Positions 26,157-35,790 of a stretch of DNA of 64,000 nucleotides are shown here, one piece after another (within the stretch, counting starts at the first letter, position 1; each line of letters starts with the position of its first letter). Under the pieces are notes generated by a model. It was not told the origin of the DNA, searched no databases, and worked only from the letters and a program-made list of their open reading frames with translations. Position numbers and translations under genes: made by a program. This DNA comes from Rhodanobacter ginsengisoli (GTDB lineage: Bacteria > Pseudomonadota > Gammaproteobacteria > Xanthomonadales > Rhodanobacteraceae). The stretch spans positions 1,860,001-1,924,000 of the forward strand of contig NZ_JBHSNF010000001.1 in the NCBI RefSeq assembly GCF_042657065.1, in the 5' to 3' direction.

Positions 26157-27202
26157 ACCGGAAGCCGCCGTTCGCACCGCAATGCCCGATCCCGGCGACC
26201 ACCGGCGATGCGATCGAGCTGGCCCATGGCGGTGGCGGCCTGCTGACCCGGCGGTTGATCGACGGCCTGTTCCGACCGGCCTTCGCCGAAACGGCGGACG
26301 ATCTCACCCATGACGGCGCGGTGTTCGAGATCGACGGTGCCCGGCTGGCTTTCAGTACCGACTCCTACGTGGTGCGGCCGCTGTTCTTTCCCGGCGGCGA
26401 CATCGGCACGCTGGCCGTCAACGGCACGGTGAACGACCTGGCGATGTGCGGCGCCGAGCCGCTCTATCTGAGCGTCGGGCTGGTGCTCGAGGAGGGCTTT
26501 GCCATCGCCGACCTGAGCCGTGTGATCGCCTCCATGCGGCAGGCCGCCACGGCGGCGGGGGTGCGGCTGGTTACCGGCGATACCAAGGTCGTCGAACACG
26601 GCAAGGGCGATGGGTTGTACATCAACACCTCGGGCGTGGGGCGTCTGTTCGCAGCAGCGCGGGTTGCCCCGACCCGGGTCCGCCCGGGCGACGTGGTGGT
26701 GCTGAGCGGCGACATCGGTCGCCACGGCATGGCCGTCATGGCTGCACGCGAGGGGCTCGGTTTCGAAACGCCGATCCTCAGCGACTGCGCGCCGGTGGCG
26801 CTGGCCGTGCGCCAGTTGTTCGAGGCCGGCATCGAGGTGCACTGCCTGCGCGACCTGACCCGCGGAGGCCTGGCCACCGCGCTGATCGAGATCGCCGACA
26901 CCGGCGGCGTCGGCATCCGCCTGGACGAGGCGGCCATCGCGGTGGCGGAGCCGGTACGCGGCGCCTGCGAAATCCTCGGGCTCGATCCGCTCTATGTCGC
27001 CAACGAAGGCCGTTTCGTCGCCATCGTGCCGGCCGCGGCTGCCGGGCAGGCCGTCGACGTGCTGCGACGCTTCGGCGAGCAGGTGGCGGTGATCGGAACG
27101 GTCGAGGAGGGCGCGCGTGGAGCGACGGTCAGCCTGAGCACCATCGGCGGCTCGCGGGTACTGGACATGCTGTCGGGGGAGCAGTTGCCGAGGATCTGCT
27201 AG
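26153..27202 (+). CDS. hypE: Carbamoyl-dehydratase HypE
   Basis: A 349-residue PurM-type ATPase that dehydrates the C-terminal thiocarboxamide to thiocyanate. It has ELAHGGGGLLTRRLID, STDSYVVRPLFFPGGDIG and LRDLTRGGLATAL, and ends with PRIC, whose terminal cysteine is the carbamoyl acceptor. Last of hypA-F-C-D-E. No hypB is in the series. Confidence 0.94.
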   Translation: MNRKPPFAPQCPIPATTGDAIELAHGGGGLLTRRLIDGLFRPAFAETADDLTHDGAVFEIDGARLAFSTDSYVVRPLFFPGGDIGTLAVNGTVNDLAMCGAEPLYLSVGLVLEEGFAIADLSRVIASMRQAATAAGVRLVTGDTKVVEHGKGDGLYINTSGVGRLFAAARVAPTRVRPGDVVVLSGDIGRHGMAVMAAREGLGFETPILSDCAPVALAVRQLFEAGIEVHCLRDLTRGGLATALIEIADTGGVGIRLDEAAIAVAEPVRGACEILGLDPLYVANEGRFVAIVPAAAAGQAVDVLRRFGEQVAVIGTVEEGARGATVSLSTIGGSRVLDMLSGEQLPRIC

Positions 27203-27254
27203 CCGCTTCATCAGGTGGCCGCGTTGCATGGAACCGTGCCATTCGGGGCCCGAC

Positions 27255-27268
27255 TTGATAGAGATCAA
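27255..27268 (+). promoter_or_regulatory. Perfect FNR/ANR box upstream of acetyl-CoA synthetase
   Basis: TTGATAGAGATCAA fits TTGAT-N4-ATCAA exactly. It lies 58 bases before the start codon. A weak -10 (TAAGTT, 27291-27296) is 32 bp from the box centre. It separates the hyp genes from the acs-PDH operon and probably gives the latter its own promoter. Confidence 0.75.
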
Positions 27269-27325
27269 ATCGGACGGGCAGGCGCAGGTCTAAGTTGGAG
27301 GCCGCTTTCCCGCAGGAGTCCTGCC

Positions 27326-29157
<1,832 letters not shown>

Positions 29158-29161
<4 letters not shown>

Positions 29162-31251
29162 GCACCGCCAAACCGCTCAAGGTACACGTGACGCGCGAGC
29201 ATGCGCGCGAACTGATGCGGCAGATGATCCTGATCCGGCGCTTCGAGGAAAAATGCGCGGAGCTGTACACGCAGGAGAAGATCCGTGGCTTCCTGCATCT
29301 GTACATCGGCGAGGAGGCCAATGCGGTCGGCGTGATGCAGGCGCTGACCAGCGAGGATGCCGTCGTCGCCACCTATCGCGAACACGGTCATGCGCTGGTG
29401 CGCGGCCTGCCGGCATCGGCGGTGATGGCCGAAATGTATGGCAAGGTCACCGGATGCAGTCGCGGCCACGGCGGATCGATGCACCTGTTCAGCGCCGCGC
29501 AACGCTTCTACGGCGGCAATGCGATCGTGGGCGGTGGCCTGCCGCTGGCGGTAGGGCTGGCCCTGGCCGACAAGCTGAGCGGCCGGCCACGCGTGACCTG
29601 CTGCTTCTTCGGCGAAGGGGCCGCGGCCGAAGGGGAGTTCCACGAATCGCTGAATCTGGCGGCACTGTGGAAGCTGCCGGTGCTGTTTGTCTGCGAGAAC
29701 AACCGCTACGCGATGGGTACGGCACTGGAGCGCTCCGAATCGGTGACCGACATCCATCGCCACGCCGAGTCCTACGGCATGCGCGCCGAGATCGTCGACG
29801 GCATGAACGTGGTCGACGTCGAGGTGGCCGCCCGTCGGGCCGCCGAAGCCATCCGTGCCGGCGAGGGGCCATGCTTCCTGGAGAGCCATACCTACCGCTT
29901 CCGCGCCCACTCGATGTTCGACCCCGAGCTGTACCGCGACAAGGCGGAGGTCGAGGAATGGAAGCGACGCGGTCCGGTCGTGCGCTTCACCGAATGGACC
30001 CTCGCCAACGGCACGCTGCATCAGGACGATCTGGACGCGATCGAGGCCGAGGTCGCCCGGGTCATCGACGAAGCCGTCACCTTCGCCGAGCAATCGCCGT
30101 GGGAGCCGGTGGGCGAGCTTCTGCATGATGTCTACGCCCCCAGCCCTTCGCTTTCGGCGGAGGGGCTGCTCCCGAACGGGCAGGCGACCGAACCGCCGCC
30201 AGTTGGCGGCGTCAACGACGCCGCAGCGGCGCCGTCCCGTTCGCTGCTTGCGCTGGAGCCGGAAGCGGGGCATGCCCGCATCAGTTACCGCGATGCGGTG
30301 CGCGAGGCCATGCGCGAGGCGTTGTTGCGCGACGAGCGTGTGTTCCTGATGGGCGAGGACGTGGGCCGCTACGGTGGTGCCTATGCCTGCTCCAAGGGGC
30401 TGCTGGCCGAATTCGGCGAACAGCGCATCCGCGATACGCCGCTGTGCGAATCCGGTTTCGTCGGGGCCGGCATCGGCGCGGCACTGGGCGGCATGCGGCC
30501 GATCGTCGAAGTGATGACGGTCAACTTCAGCCTGCTGGCGCTGGACCAGATCGTCAACAACGCGGCCACGGTGCGCCACATGTCCGGAGGTCAGCTCTCG
30601 GTGCCGCTGGTGATCCGCATGGCCACCGGCGCCGGCCGCCAGCTCGCCGCTCAGCATTCGCACAGCCTGGAATGCTGGTATGCACATGTGCCCGGCATCC
30701 GCGCGGTGGCGCCGGCCACCGTGGCCGATGCCCGAAGCATGCTGCGCAGTGCGCTGCTCGACCCGAATCCGGTGGTGATCTTCGAGCACGCCACGCTCTA
30801 CAACGACCAGGACGAGCTGCCCACGGGAGATGCACTGATCGTCGATATCGATCATGCGGCGATACGCCGGCCGGGCCGCGACGCGACCCTGATCACCTAC
30901 GGCGGAAGCCTGAAGAAGACCCTGGAAGCCGCCGAAGCATTGGCGGGGGAGGGCATCGACTGCGAAGTGATCGACCTGCGCTCGCTGCGCCCGCTGGACA
31001 TGCCGACCCTGCTCGAATCGGTGCGCCGCACGCATCGTGCGGTCATCGTCGACGAGGGCTGGCGCACCGGTAGCCTGGCCGGCGAGATTGCCGCCCAGCT
31101 CGGTGAACAGGCGTTCTTCGAGCTGGATGCGCCGATCGCCCGCGTGTGCAGCGCCGAGGTGCCGATCCCGTACCCCCATCACCTGGAAACGGCCGCCACG
31201 CCGCAGGTCGAGGGCATCGTGGCCGCTGTGCACGGGCTGTTACGCCGATGA
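29158..31251 (+). CDS. Fused 2-oxoacid (pyruvate) dehydrogenase E1 alpha-beta
   Basis: A 697-residue fusion of the two E1 chains of a heterotetrameric dehydrogenase. Residues ~1-325 are the alpha part: HGHALVRGLP, RGHGGSMHLF, and thiamine-diphosphate binding in FGEGAAAEGEFHES with CENNRYAMGT. A proline/alanine-rich linker (~326-372) joins it to the beta part (~375-697) with MGEDVGRYGGAYACS and the acid/His region QHSHSLECWYAHVPGI. Most such enzymes use two genes, so the fusion is notable. Substrate is probably pyruvate or acetoin; acetoin dehydrogenases are close relatives and cannot be excluded. Confidence 0.87.
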
Positions 31252-32447
31252 GCGAGTTCCGCATGCCATCGCTGGGTGCCGACATGGACGCGGCGACGCT
31301 GGTCGAATGGCTCAGGCAGCCGGGTGACCCGGTGCGGCGCGGCGACGTGATCGCGGCGGTCGAGACGCAAAAGGGCGTGATCGAAATCGAGACCTACGAA
31401 GACGGCGTGCTGGACGAGCTCTACGCGCAGGTCGGTCAGCGCGTGCCCGTGGGTGCCGTCCTGGCGCGTATCCGCAGCGACGGGCAGGGGCCGAGTGCAG
31501 CGCCGTCGAAGCCCTTGCCGTCAGCGGCCGGAACTGCCGCACCGGCACGGCGATCGCCTCCCGCATCCGTACCGGCACCAACACCAGCAGCGGAACCGCC
31601 ACAGCCGGCCACGCCACGGATCACGCCGGCGGCCCGGAAGCGTGCGCAGCAACTCGGCCTCGACGTGGCGACGGTGACGCCGGGGCCGGAGGGTGTGGTC
31701 GGCCTGCGTGAAGTCGAGGCCGTCCAGGTGACATCTGCCACGCCGTCGCGAGCCGCGGCGCCGGGCCGCAAACCCGGCCTCGATCTGGACCAGATGCGTC
31801 AAGCCATCGCTGCGGCGATGGCACGCTCCTGGCGGGAGATCCCGCACTACTTTGTCAGTTCGACCCTCGACTTGACCCCGCTGCTGACCTGGCTGGAGCA
31901 GGAAAATGCACGACGCCCGATCGCCGGGCGCGTGCACTACGCGGCGTCCCTGATCAAGGCCTGCGCCCTCGCACTGAAGGCGGTGCCGGCGCTCAACGGT
32001 CACTATGGCGAGCACGGGTTCGAGCCGGCGTCCCGAGTGAACCTCGGGGTGGCCGTCGCGCTGCGTGGCGGTGGCCTGATCGCGCCGGCGATCCTCGATG
32101 CGGACACGCTGACGCTCACCGAGGTGATGGAACGCCTCGACGATCTGGTGGCGAGGGTCCGTGGCGGACGCCTGCGCAGTTCGGAAATGACAGCGGCAAC
32201 CGCAACCCTGTCCAACCTCGGCGACGACACGGCCGATGCCCTGCAACCGGTGATCTATCCGCCGCAGGTCGCGATCATCGGTTGTGGCCGCATCGCCGAA
32301 CGTGCGTGGGCTCATCAGGGAACGGTGAGCGCATGCCGCACGATGACGGTCGCCGTCGGTGGCGACCACCGCGTCAGCGATGGCCGCAGCGCGGCGAAGT
32401 TCCTCAACCACCTCGATGGCCTGCTGCAGCAACCGGAGCAGTTATGA
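31248..32447 (+). CDS. 2-oxoacid dehydrogenase E2 acyltransferase
   Basis: A 399-residue E2. Lipoyl domain at the N-terminus (residues 1-75) with the modified lysine in VETQKGVIEIE, then a Pro/Ala linker (~80-120), the E1/E3-binding helix pair RITPAARKRAQQLGLD, and a C-terminal catalytic domain (~180-399). The catalytic box is GGDHRVSDGRSAAKFL; the usual DHRVVDG has Ser for Val, but the His and Asp remain. No E3 (lipoamide dehydrogenase) is nearby, so it must be supplied from elsewhere. Overlaps E1 and ACP by 4 bases each. Confidence 0.9.
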   Translation: MSEFRMPSLGADMDAATLVEWLRQPGDPVRRGDVIAAVETQKGVIEIETYEDGVLDELYAQVGQRVPVGAVLARIRSDGQGPSAAPSKPLPSAAGTAAPARRSPPASVPAPTPAAEPPQPATPRITPAARKRAQQLGLDVATVTPGPEGVVGLREVEAVQVTSATPSRAAAPGRKPGLDLDQMRQAIAAAMARSWREIPHYFVSSTLDLTPLLTWLEQENARRPIAGRVHYAASLIKACALALKAVPALNGHYGEHGFEPASRVNLGVAVALRGGGLIAPAILDADTLTLTEVMERLDDLVARVRGGRLRSSEMTAATATLSNLGDDTADALQPVIYPPQVAIIGCGRIAERAWAHQGTVSACRTMTVAVGGDHRVSDGRSAAKFLNHLDGLLQQPEQL

Positions 32448-32704
32448 GCAATGCGGACTTCGAAAAAACGGTGCGTGATGCGCTGTACGCGATCGCCCCG
32501 GACCTGGAGGGCGAGCCGATCGACCCGGCACGCCGCTACCGTGACCAGTTCGAGTTCGACTCGATGGATTTCCTGCACTACGTGATCGAGCTGCATCGCC
32601 TGACCGGCGTCGAGATTCCCGAGAGCGACTATCCCAAGGTCGAAACCCTGGCCGGTGCCGTGGCCTACCTCACGGATCGATCGGTAGCGGGTTCCACGCA
32701 TTGA
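32444..32704 (+). CDS. Acyl carrier protein-like
   Basis: An 86-residue acidic helical protein of the ACP type. The phosphopantetheine serine is Ser40 in EFDSMDFLHYVIEL, and the fourth helix region VETLAGAVAYLTDR is present. It overlaps the E2 stop (ATGA), so it is part of the acs-E1-E2 operon and not of a fatty-acid cluster. Acyl transfer from lipoyl or CoA to this carrier would be a new branch, but no ligase or ketosynthase is encoded here. No clear terminator follows in 32705-32839. Confidence 0.83.
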   Translation: MSNADFEKTVRDALYAIAPDLEGEPIDPARRYRDQFEFDSMDFLHYVIELHRLTGVEIPESDYPKVETLAGAVAYLTDRSVAGSTH

Positions 32705-32839
32705 GCGACCACATGGTGAAGGAATAGAGAGATCATGGCCCGGGTGGGGAAGTCGCGGCTTTGCATGCGATGCCACTGAAAACGGTATTGGTGGCAAGGC
32801 GGTCTCGCCGAATCTGACGAGTACCGTGGTGCATCCCAT

Positions 32840-32867
32840 ATTTCGCATAATGTATAGCCTTCGCGGC
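32840..32867. other. Left Xer junction (dif XerC arm + degenerate XerD arm)
   Basis: ATTTCGCATAA (XerC arm, 32840-32850) and TGTATA (centre, 32851-32856) are followed by GCCTTCGCGGC, which does not resemble a XerD arm. The left arm belongs to the chromosome, the right to element 1. This is the attP-like arrangement of TLC-type elements that need an activation factor. Confidence 0.85.
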
Positions 32868-32878
32868 TCGGCTCGCCA

Positions 32879-33151
32879 TTATCTCGCCCCCAGTGTGACG
32901 CCATTATGTGGGCGATTTTCTGGGGTGGCAAACTGTGCATTTTCAGGCACAACTTTTCCGGCATTATCTCGACCCGCCGCAGGCCGGTAGGCGTCGATTC
33001 TGTCAAGCAGGTAATCCGTTATCTCAGCCATCGCGGCAGGGTCAAGATCACACGCCGGATCTGCCTTCTGCCGGTTGAGCTCTTCGAGCAGTTGCCGCCA
33101 CGCGTTGAGCAGGGTCTTGCTGGTGTAGGGCTTCGCACTGCGACCTTTCAT
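32879..33151 (-). CDS. Element protein of unknown function (copy 1, 90 residues)
   Basis: Paralogue of the protein at 34396-34674: both begin MKGRSAKPY and share SKTLLNAWRQLLE, ADPACDLDP and TDYLLDRIDAYRP. The N-terminus is basic, the middle helical and the tail variable, with no metal site or membrane segment. I do not recognise the family. AAGGA upstream of ATG 33151 serves as ribosome site, right behind a UUCG hairpin. Its TAA stop overlaps an ATG (TAATG) that would start the activation-factor-like gene if the element were circular. Confidence 0.75.
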   Translation of the reverse strand: MKGRSAKPYTSKTLLNAWRQLLEELNRQKADPACDLDPAAMAEITDYLLDRIDAYRPAAGRDNAGKVVPENAQFATPENRPHNGVTLGAR

Positions 33152-33164
33152 GTCATCATTCCTT

Positions 33165-33231
33165 GGGGCTTCGGCCCCGGTTGTTGTTGCACCCGAGGCC
33201 CCCGGCTCGCTCGCCAGCAGATGGGGGCCTC
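33165..33231. other. Two hairpins in the gap between element-1 genes
   Basis: GGGGC-TTCG-GCCCC (33165-33178), a very stable UUCG stem loop, and GAGGCCCCC...GGGGGCCTC (33195-33203 with 33223-33231), a perfect 9-bp stem. The second is followed on the plus strand by ACTTTTTC, so it would terminate plus-strand transcripts. Element 2 has equivalents at 34689-34700 and 34722-34752. Confidence 0.6.
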
Positions 33232-33239
33232 ACTTTTTC

Positions 33240-33551
33240 TCAGGTAGCGCCGTGGCAAAACTTCCACTTCTTGCCGCTCAGACAGGGGCAGGGTGCATAG
33301 ACCCCGCCTGCCGGTTCCGCGTAGACAGCCGGAGCCGCCACGATCGACGAGACAGGCTTTTGACCCACCGCCGCCGGGGTGGCTCTGGCCGCCACCGCAG
33401 ACACCGAGGCCAGGTCGACCCGCCGCGCATCGAGGTAGTCACGCAGCGCCACGGAGCACAGCGCATTGAGCGAAATACCGAGCGCCGCGGCATAGGTCTC
33501 AGCGTCGTTTTTGAGCCCATCGGGCAGCCGAAGGGTGGTCGAAGAGGTCAT
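33240..33551 (-). CDS. RHH plus SEC-C motif protein (copy 1, 103 residues)
   Basis: N-terminal ribbon-helix-helix stretch (STTLRLPDGLKNDAETYAA, SLNALCSVALRDYL), a linker, and a C-terminal SEC-C zinc motif CPCLSGKKWKFCHG. The combination suggests a small DNA-binding regulator with a zinc tail. Starts at ATG 33551, overlapping the previous stop as ATGA. Paralogue at 34760-35056. Role in the element unknown; repressor or replication-control protein are both possible. Confidence 0.78.
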   Translation of the reverse strand: MTSSTTLRLPDGLKNDAETYAAALGISLNALCSVALRDYLDARRVDLASVSAVAARATPAAVGQKPVSSIVAAPAVYAEPAGGVYAPCPCLSGKKWKFCHGAT

Positions 33552-34373
33552 GTGTGGGGTCCGTAGGGGTGCTTTTGGCCCCTGTTAGTATCTGGGCCAA
33601 CCACCACCAACCTTTCCCCCAGCTGGAGTGGTGTAAAGCCAGAAATCAAGGAGTTAGCGACGGTTTCCGCAGTCTCCTGACTGCAAGATGACGTCAGAAT
33701 GACGTCACGGGGAAGAGTACACCCGGAAACAGAATCGACGCCGATCCACTGTGCCAGTCCGACCGCATTGGCGCAAGCAGGCTCGCGGATCGCACGGCCG
33801 CCGCCGGCGCCTGCGGCTTGCCCGGAGGCGGCCGCTTTCGCCCGCTCGTCCGCACCGCGATCAAGAGCGGTTTGGCAGGAATGGGCCGAGGCGTGGACCG
33901 CCGTCGACGCGGGCAGAGTGTCCGCTCTTCGACCTGGCATCGCGATCAAGAGCGGGTCGCCGTCCCTCACCGGTGCGGCTGCTGGAACTGACTCGCCGGC
34001 CGACGGCCGGGTTGCAACGTCGTAGCCCTGACGCCAGAACCGGGCCTGCTCGACGGTCAGCCACCACAGGCGCATCGACTCGACGGTGAACAAGCGCCCG
34101 CAGGGTGAGCAAAGGCCGAGGCGGTTGATCGTCCAGCCGTCCCACGCATCATGAAGGCCGCCCAGCTCGCCGGAACGCACGATCCGCAGCAGCCGCACGA
34201 CAGACCACGGCACCCGGTTACGGCCAGCGTCCCAGTGCCGGATGGTGCGCACGGAGACCCCGAGGTAATCGGCGGCCCGCTGACGACTCAGCAGGCAGGT
34301 ATGACGCAGCTCGCGGAAGCCCTCCGGGGAGATGTGCCAGACCCGGCGCCGTGCCTTCCTTGATTTCGCATAA
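33548..34373 (-). CDS. Xer-activation-factor-like phage protein (copy 1, start split by dif)
   Basis: The frame reads RRRVWHISPEGFRELRH, LSRQRAADYLGVSVRTIRHW (an HTH), DAGRNRVPWSVVRLLR, DAWDGWTINRLG and the SMRLWWLTVEQARFWRQGYD region, as in the phage protein family related to the TLC satellite factor XafT/VC1465 (family recognition from memory). In the integrated state the frame has no ATG, GTG or TTG before its conserved part and stays open across dif into element 2. If element 1 is circular, ATG 32879-32877 comes into frame and gives MASRAAKAIHYAKSRKARRR followed by VWHIS. The C-terminal half is low-complexity. Confidence 0.7.
33868..33955. repeat. 88-bp block conserved between elements (copy 1)
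   Basis: This block and 35282-35369 share long identical runs (for example GGTTTGGCAGGAA and CGACGCGGGCAG) although they lie in the low-complexity part of the activation-factor frame. CGCGATCAAGAGCGG occurs at 33856-33870 and again at 33941-33955, and CCGCTCTT (33922-33929) can pair with AAGAGCGG of the second copy. Confidence 0.55.
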
Positions 34374-34390
34374 TGTATAACTGCCGGCGG
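34363..34390. other. Middle Xer junction between tandem elements
   Basis: ATTTCGCATAA (34363-34373, end of element 1), TGTATA (34374-34379), then ACTGCCGGCGG in place of a XerD arm (start of element 2). The same arrangement as the left junction. Confidence 0.85.
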
Positions 34391-34395
34391 TTGTC

Positions 34396-34674
34396 TCAGT
34401 CATTACCGCCCCCTGATCCTGCCTGATTATCGGGCCGATTATCTCGGGGTGGCAAACGGTGCATTTTCAGGCACGCTTTTTCAGTACTGCGCGCCGGCTG
34501 AACCGGCCTGTACGCGTCGATTCTGTCAAGCAGATAATCGGTCACGTTGGCGACCGCTTCGGGGTCCAGATCACATGCCGGATCGGCCTTGATCCGGTTG
34601 ATATCTTCCAGCAGTTGCCTCCATGCGTTGAGCAGGGTCTTGCTGCTGTATGGCTTCGCACTGCGACCTTTCAT
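34396..34674 (-). CDS. Element protein of unknown function (copy 2, 92 residues)
   Basis: Paralogue of the 32879-33151 protein, with most of the first 60 residues alike (MKGRSAKPYSSKTLLNAW, ADPACDLDPEAVAN). The tail differs and ends in a Gly-rich stretch. Its stop (34396-34398) overlaps by 8 bases an ATG (34401-34403) that would begin the activation-factor-like gene in a circle. Function not recognised. Confidence 0.75.
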   Translation of the reverse strand: MKGRSAKPYSSKTLLNAWRQLLEDINRIKADPACDLDPEAVANVTDYLLDRIDAYRPVQPARSTEKACLKMHRLPPRDNRPDNQAGSGGGND

Positions 34675-35780
34675 GGCATCATTCCTTCGGGCTTCGGCCC
34701 GGTTGCGTTGAGCAATCGCGGCACCCGGTCAGCCTTCGAAACGGGCCGGGTGTCGCACTTCAAGGCCGCCCGTGGCAGCGCTTGTACTTCTGGCCGCTCC
34801 CGCAGGGACACGGATCGTTCGCCCCCACCTTGGGCACGGTCTGGACCGGTGGAGCCGTGATCGCCCTGGCGGATGACCGGACAGGCCCAGTCGACGGCAG
34901 GCCGGTGGAGCCGAGCCGTTTGCCCTGATAGGTCACCCAGTTCCGCACCGCCTGCACGATGAACGCGTTCATGGTCAGCCCTTGCTGCGCGGCCACGTCC
35001 GCCGCTTGGCTGGCCAGCTCGGGGGGGAGTCTCAGGGTCAGTCGCGTCGTTTCCATCGGTCACTCCACTGGATAAAGTGACGTCATTCTGGTGTCTTTCC
35101 GGTGTCAGCACAACCCCCGCGCGACGGCCGTCTGATGCCGTTTCGTGTACCGACGTCTCACTTGTTGCATTACTGACAAGCCCCAGTGCACGGCCACCGC
35201 GCGCCCCGGCCGCTGCGCGGCCGGGACACACGGCTCCCGCGCCCTGATTGCTGCTGCTGCAAACGGTGGCCACGGGGAAAGCGGTTTGGCAGGAAGGGGC
35301 CGGGGCAGGGATCGCCGACGACGCGGGCAGGGTGTCCGCGCTTCGCCCTGGCCCTTCGATCAAGGGCACTGCTGCGCAGGCGTCCGCAGGGGCTGGCGCC
35401 CCCACACCCCCGAGCGTGGCCCGGTCATAGCCCTCACGGAACAGGGCCGCTTGCGTCAGGGTCAACCACAGGTGGCGCATGTCGCGCTCCGCGTAGACCC
35501 GGCCATCCGGCGAGACCAGCCGATCGCGCCAGATCGTCCAGCCCTCCCAGCCGTCCAGCAGACCGCCCAGCTCCCCGGCACGCCGCAGCCGCAGCAGGCG
35601 CACGACCGACCACGGCACGCGGTTGTGGCCGGCATCCCAGTACCGGACGGTGCGCAGCGAGACGCCGAGGTACGCGGCGCAGGCTTGGCGGCTCAGCAGG
35701 CACGCATGCCGCAGCTCGCGGAACTGTTCCGGGGAGACATGCCAGACCCGGCGAGAGCGCCGCTTACTGGCCCGCGGCAC
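34671..35780 (-). CDS. Xer-activation-factor-like phage protein (copy 2, long open frame)
   Basis: Conserved part RRVWHVSPEQFRELRHACL, SLRTVRYWDAGHNRVPW, LLDGWEGWTIWRDRL and RDMRHLWLTLTQAALFREGYD. Starts: integrated, only GTG 35780 is available (AAGGGG directly before it) because TAA stands just upstream in the chromosome. In a circle ATG 34401-34403 is in frame and gives MTETTAGSYTLCEVAKGVPR ahead of it. The frame stays open past 35056 over the whole RHH/SEC-C gene to 34671, unlike copy 1, which ends at the RHH start. The last ~130 residues are therefore probably not a natural domain; a small indel may have removed the stop. Confidence 0.65.
   Translation of the reverse strand: MPRASKRRSRRVWHVSPEQFRELRHACLLSRQACAAYLGVSLRTVRYWDAGHNRVPWSVVRLLRLRRAGELGGLLDGWEGWTIWRDRLVSPDGRVYAERDMRHLWLTLTQAALFREGYDRATLGGVGAPAPADACAAVPLIEGPGRSADTLPASSAIPAPAPSCQTAFPVATVCSSSNQGAGAVCPGRAAAGARGGRALGLVSNATSETSVHETASDGRRAGVVLTPERHQNDVTLSSGVTDGNDATDPETPPRAGQPSGGRGRAARADHERVHRAGGAELGDLSGQTARLHRPAVDWACPVIRQGDHGSTGPDRAQGGGERSVSLRERPEVQALPRAALKCDTRPVSKADRVPRLLNATGPKPEGMMP
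34689..34752. other. Two hairpins in the gap between element-2 genes
   Basis: GGGC-TTCG-GCCC (34689-34700) and CACCCGG...CCGGGTG (34722-34728 with 34746-34752), at the same position and spacing as in element 1 but with different stem sequences. Conserved structure with changed sequence is a sign of function. Confidence 0.55.
34760..35056 (-). CDS. RHH plus SEC-C motif protein (copy 2, 98 residues)
   Basis: N-terminal RHH TTRLTLRLPPELASQAADVA, second helix NAFIVQAVRNWVTY, a Pro-rich linker and the SEC-C motif CPCGSGQKYKRCHG, here closest to the family consensus. Starts at ATG 35056 within the open frame of the activation-factor-like gene. Probably a DNA-binding regulator of the element. Confidence 0.78.
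   Translation of the reverse strand: METTRLTLRLPPELASQAADVAAQQGLTMNAFIVQAVRNWVTYQGKRLGSTGLPSTGPVRSSARAITAPPVQTVPKVGANDPCPCGSGQKYKRCHGRP
35282..35369. repeat. 88-bp block conserved between elements (copy 2)
   Basis: Counterpart of 33868-33955. It contains GCCCTT-CGATC-AAGGGC, a short perfect hairpin where copy 1 has the CCGCTCTT/AAGAGCGG stem. Same place relative to the genes. Confidence 0.5.
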
Positions 35781-35790
35781 CCCCTTGGCA

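Larger units (their letters stand above)
32851..34373. mobile_element. Mini-element 1: 1.52-kb dif-integrated element
   Basis: Bounded by the TGTATA centres of two Xer sites (32851 and 34374). It holds three minus-strand genes in order: activation-factor-like, RHH/SEC-C and a 90-residue protein. There is no integrase, replication protein or coat gene, so it must use host XerC/XerD and borrow replication or rely on an unseen helper (inference). Gene order and sequence parallel mini-element 2. Confidence 0.8.
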
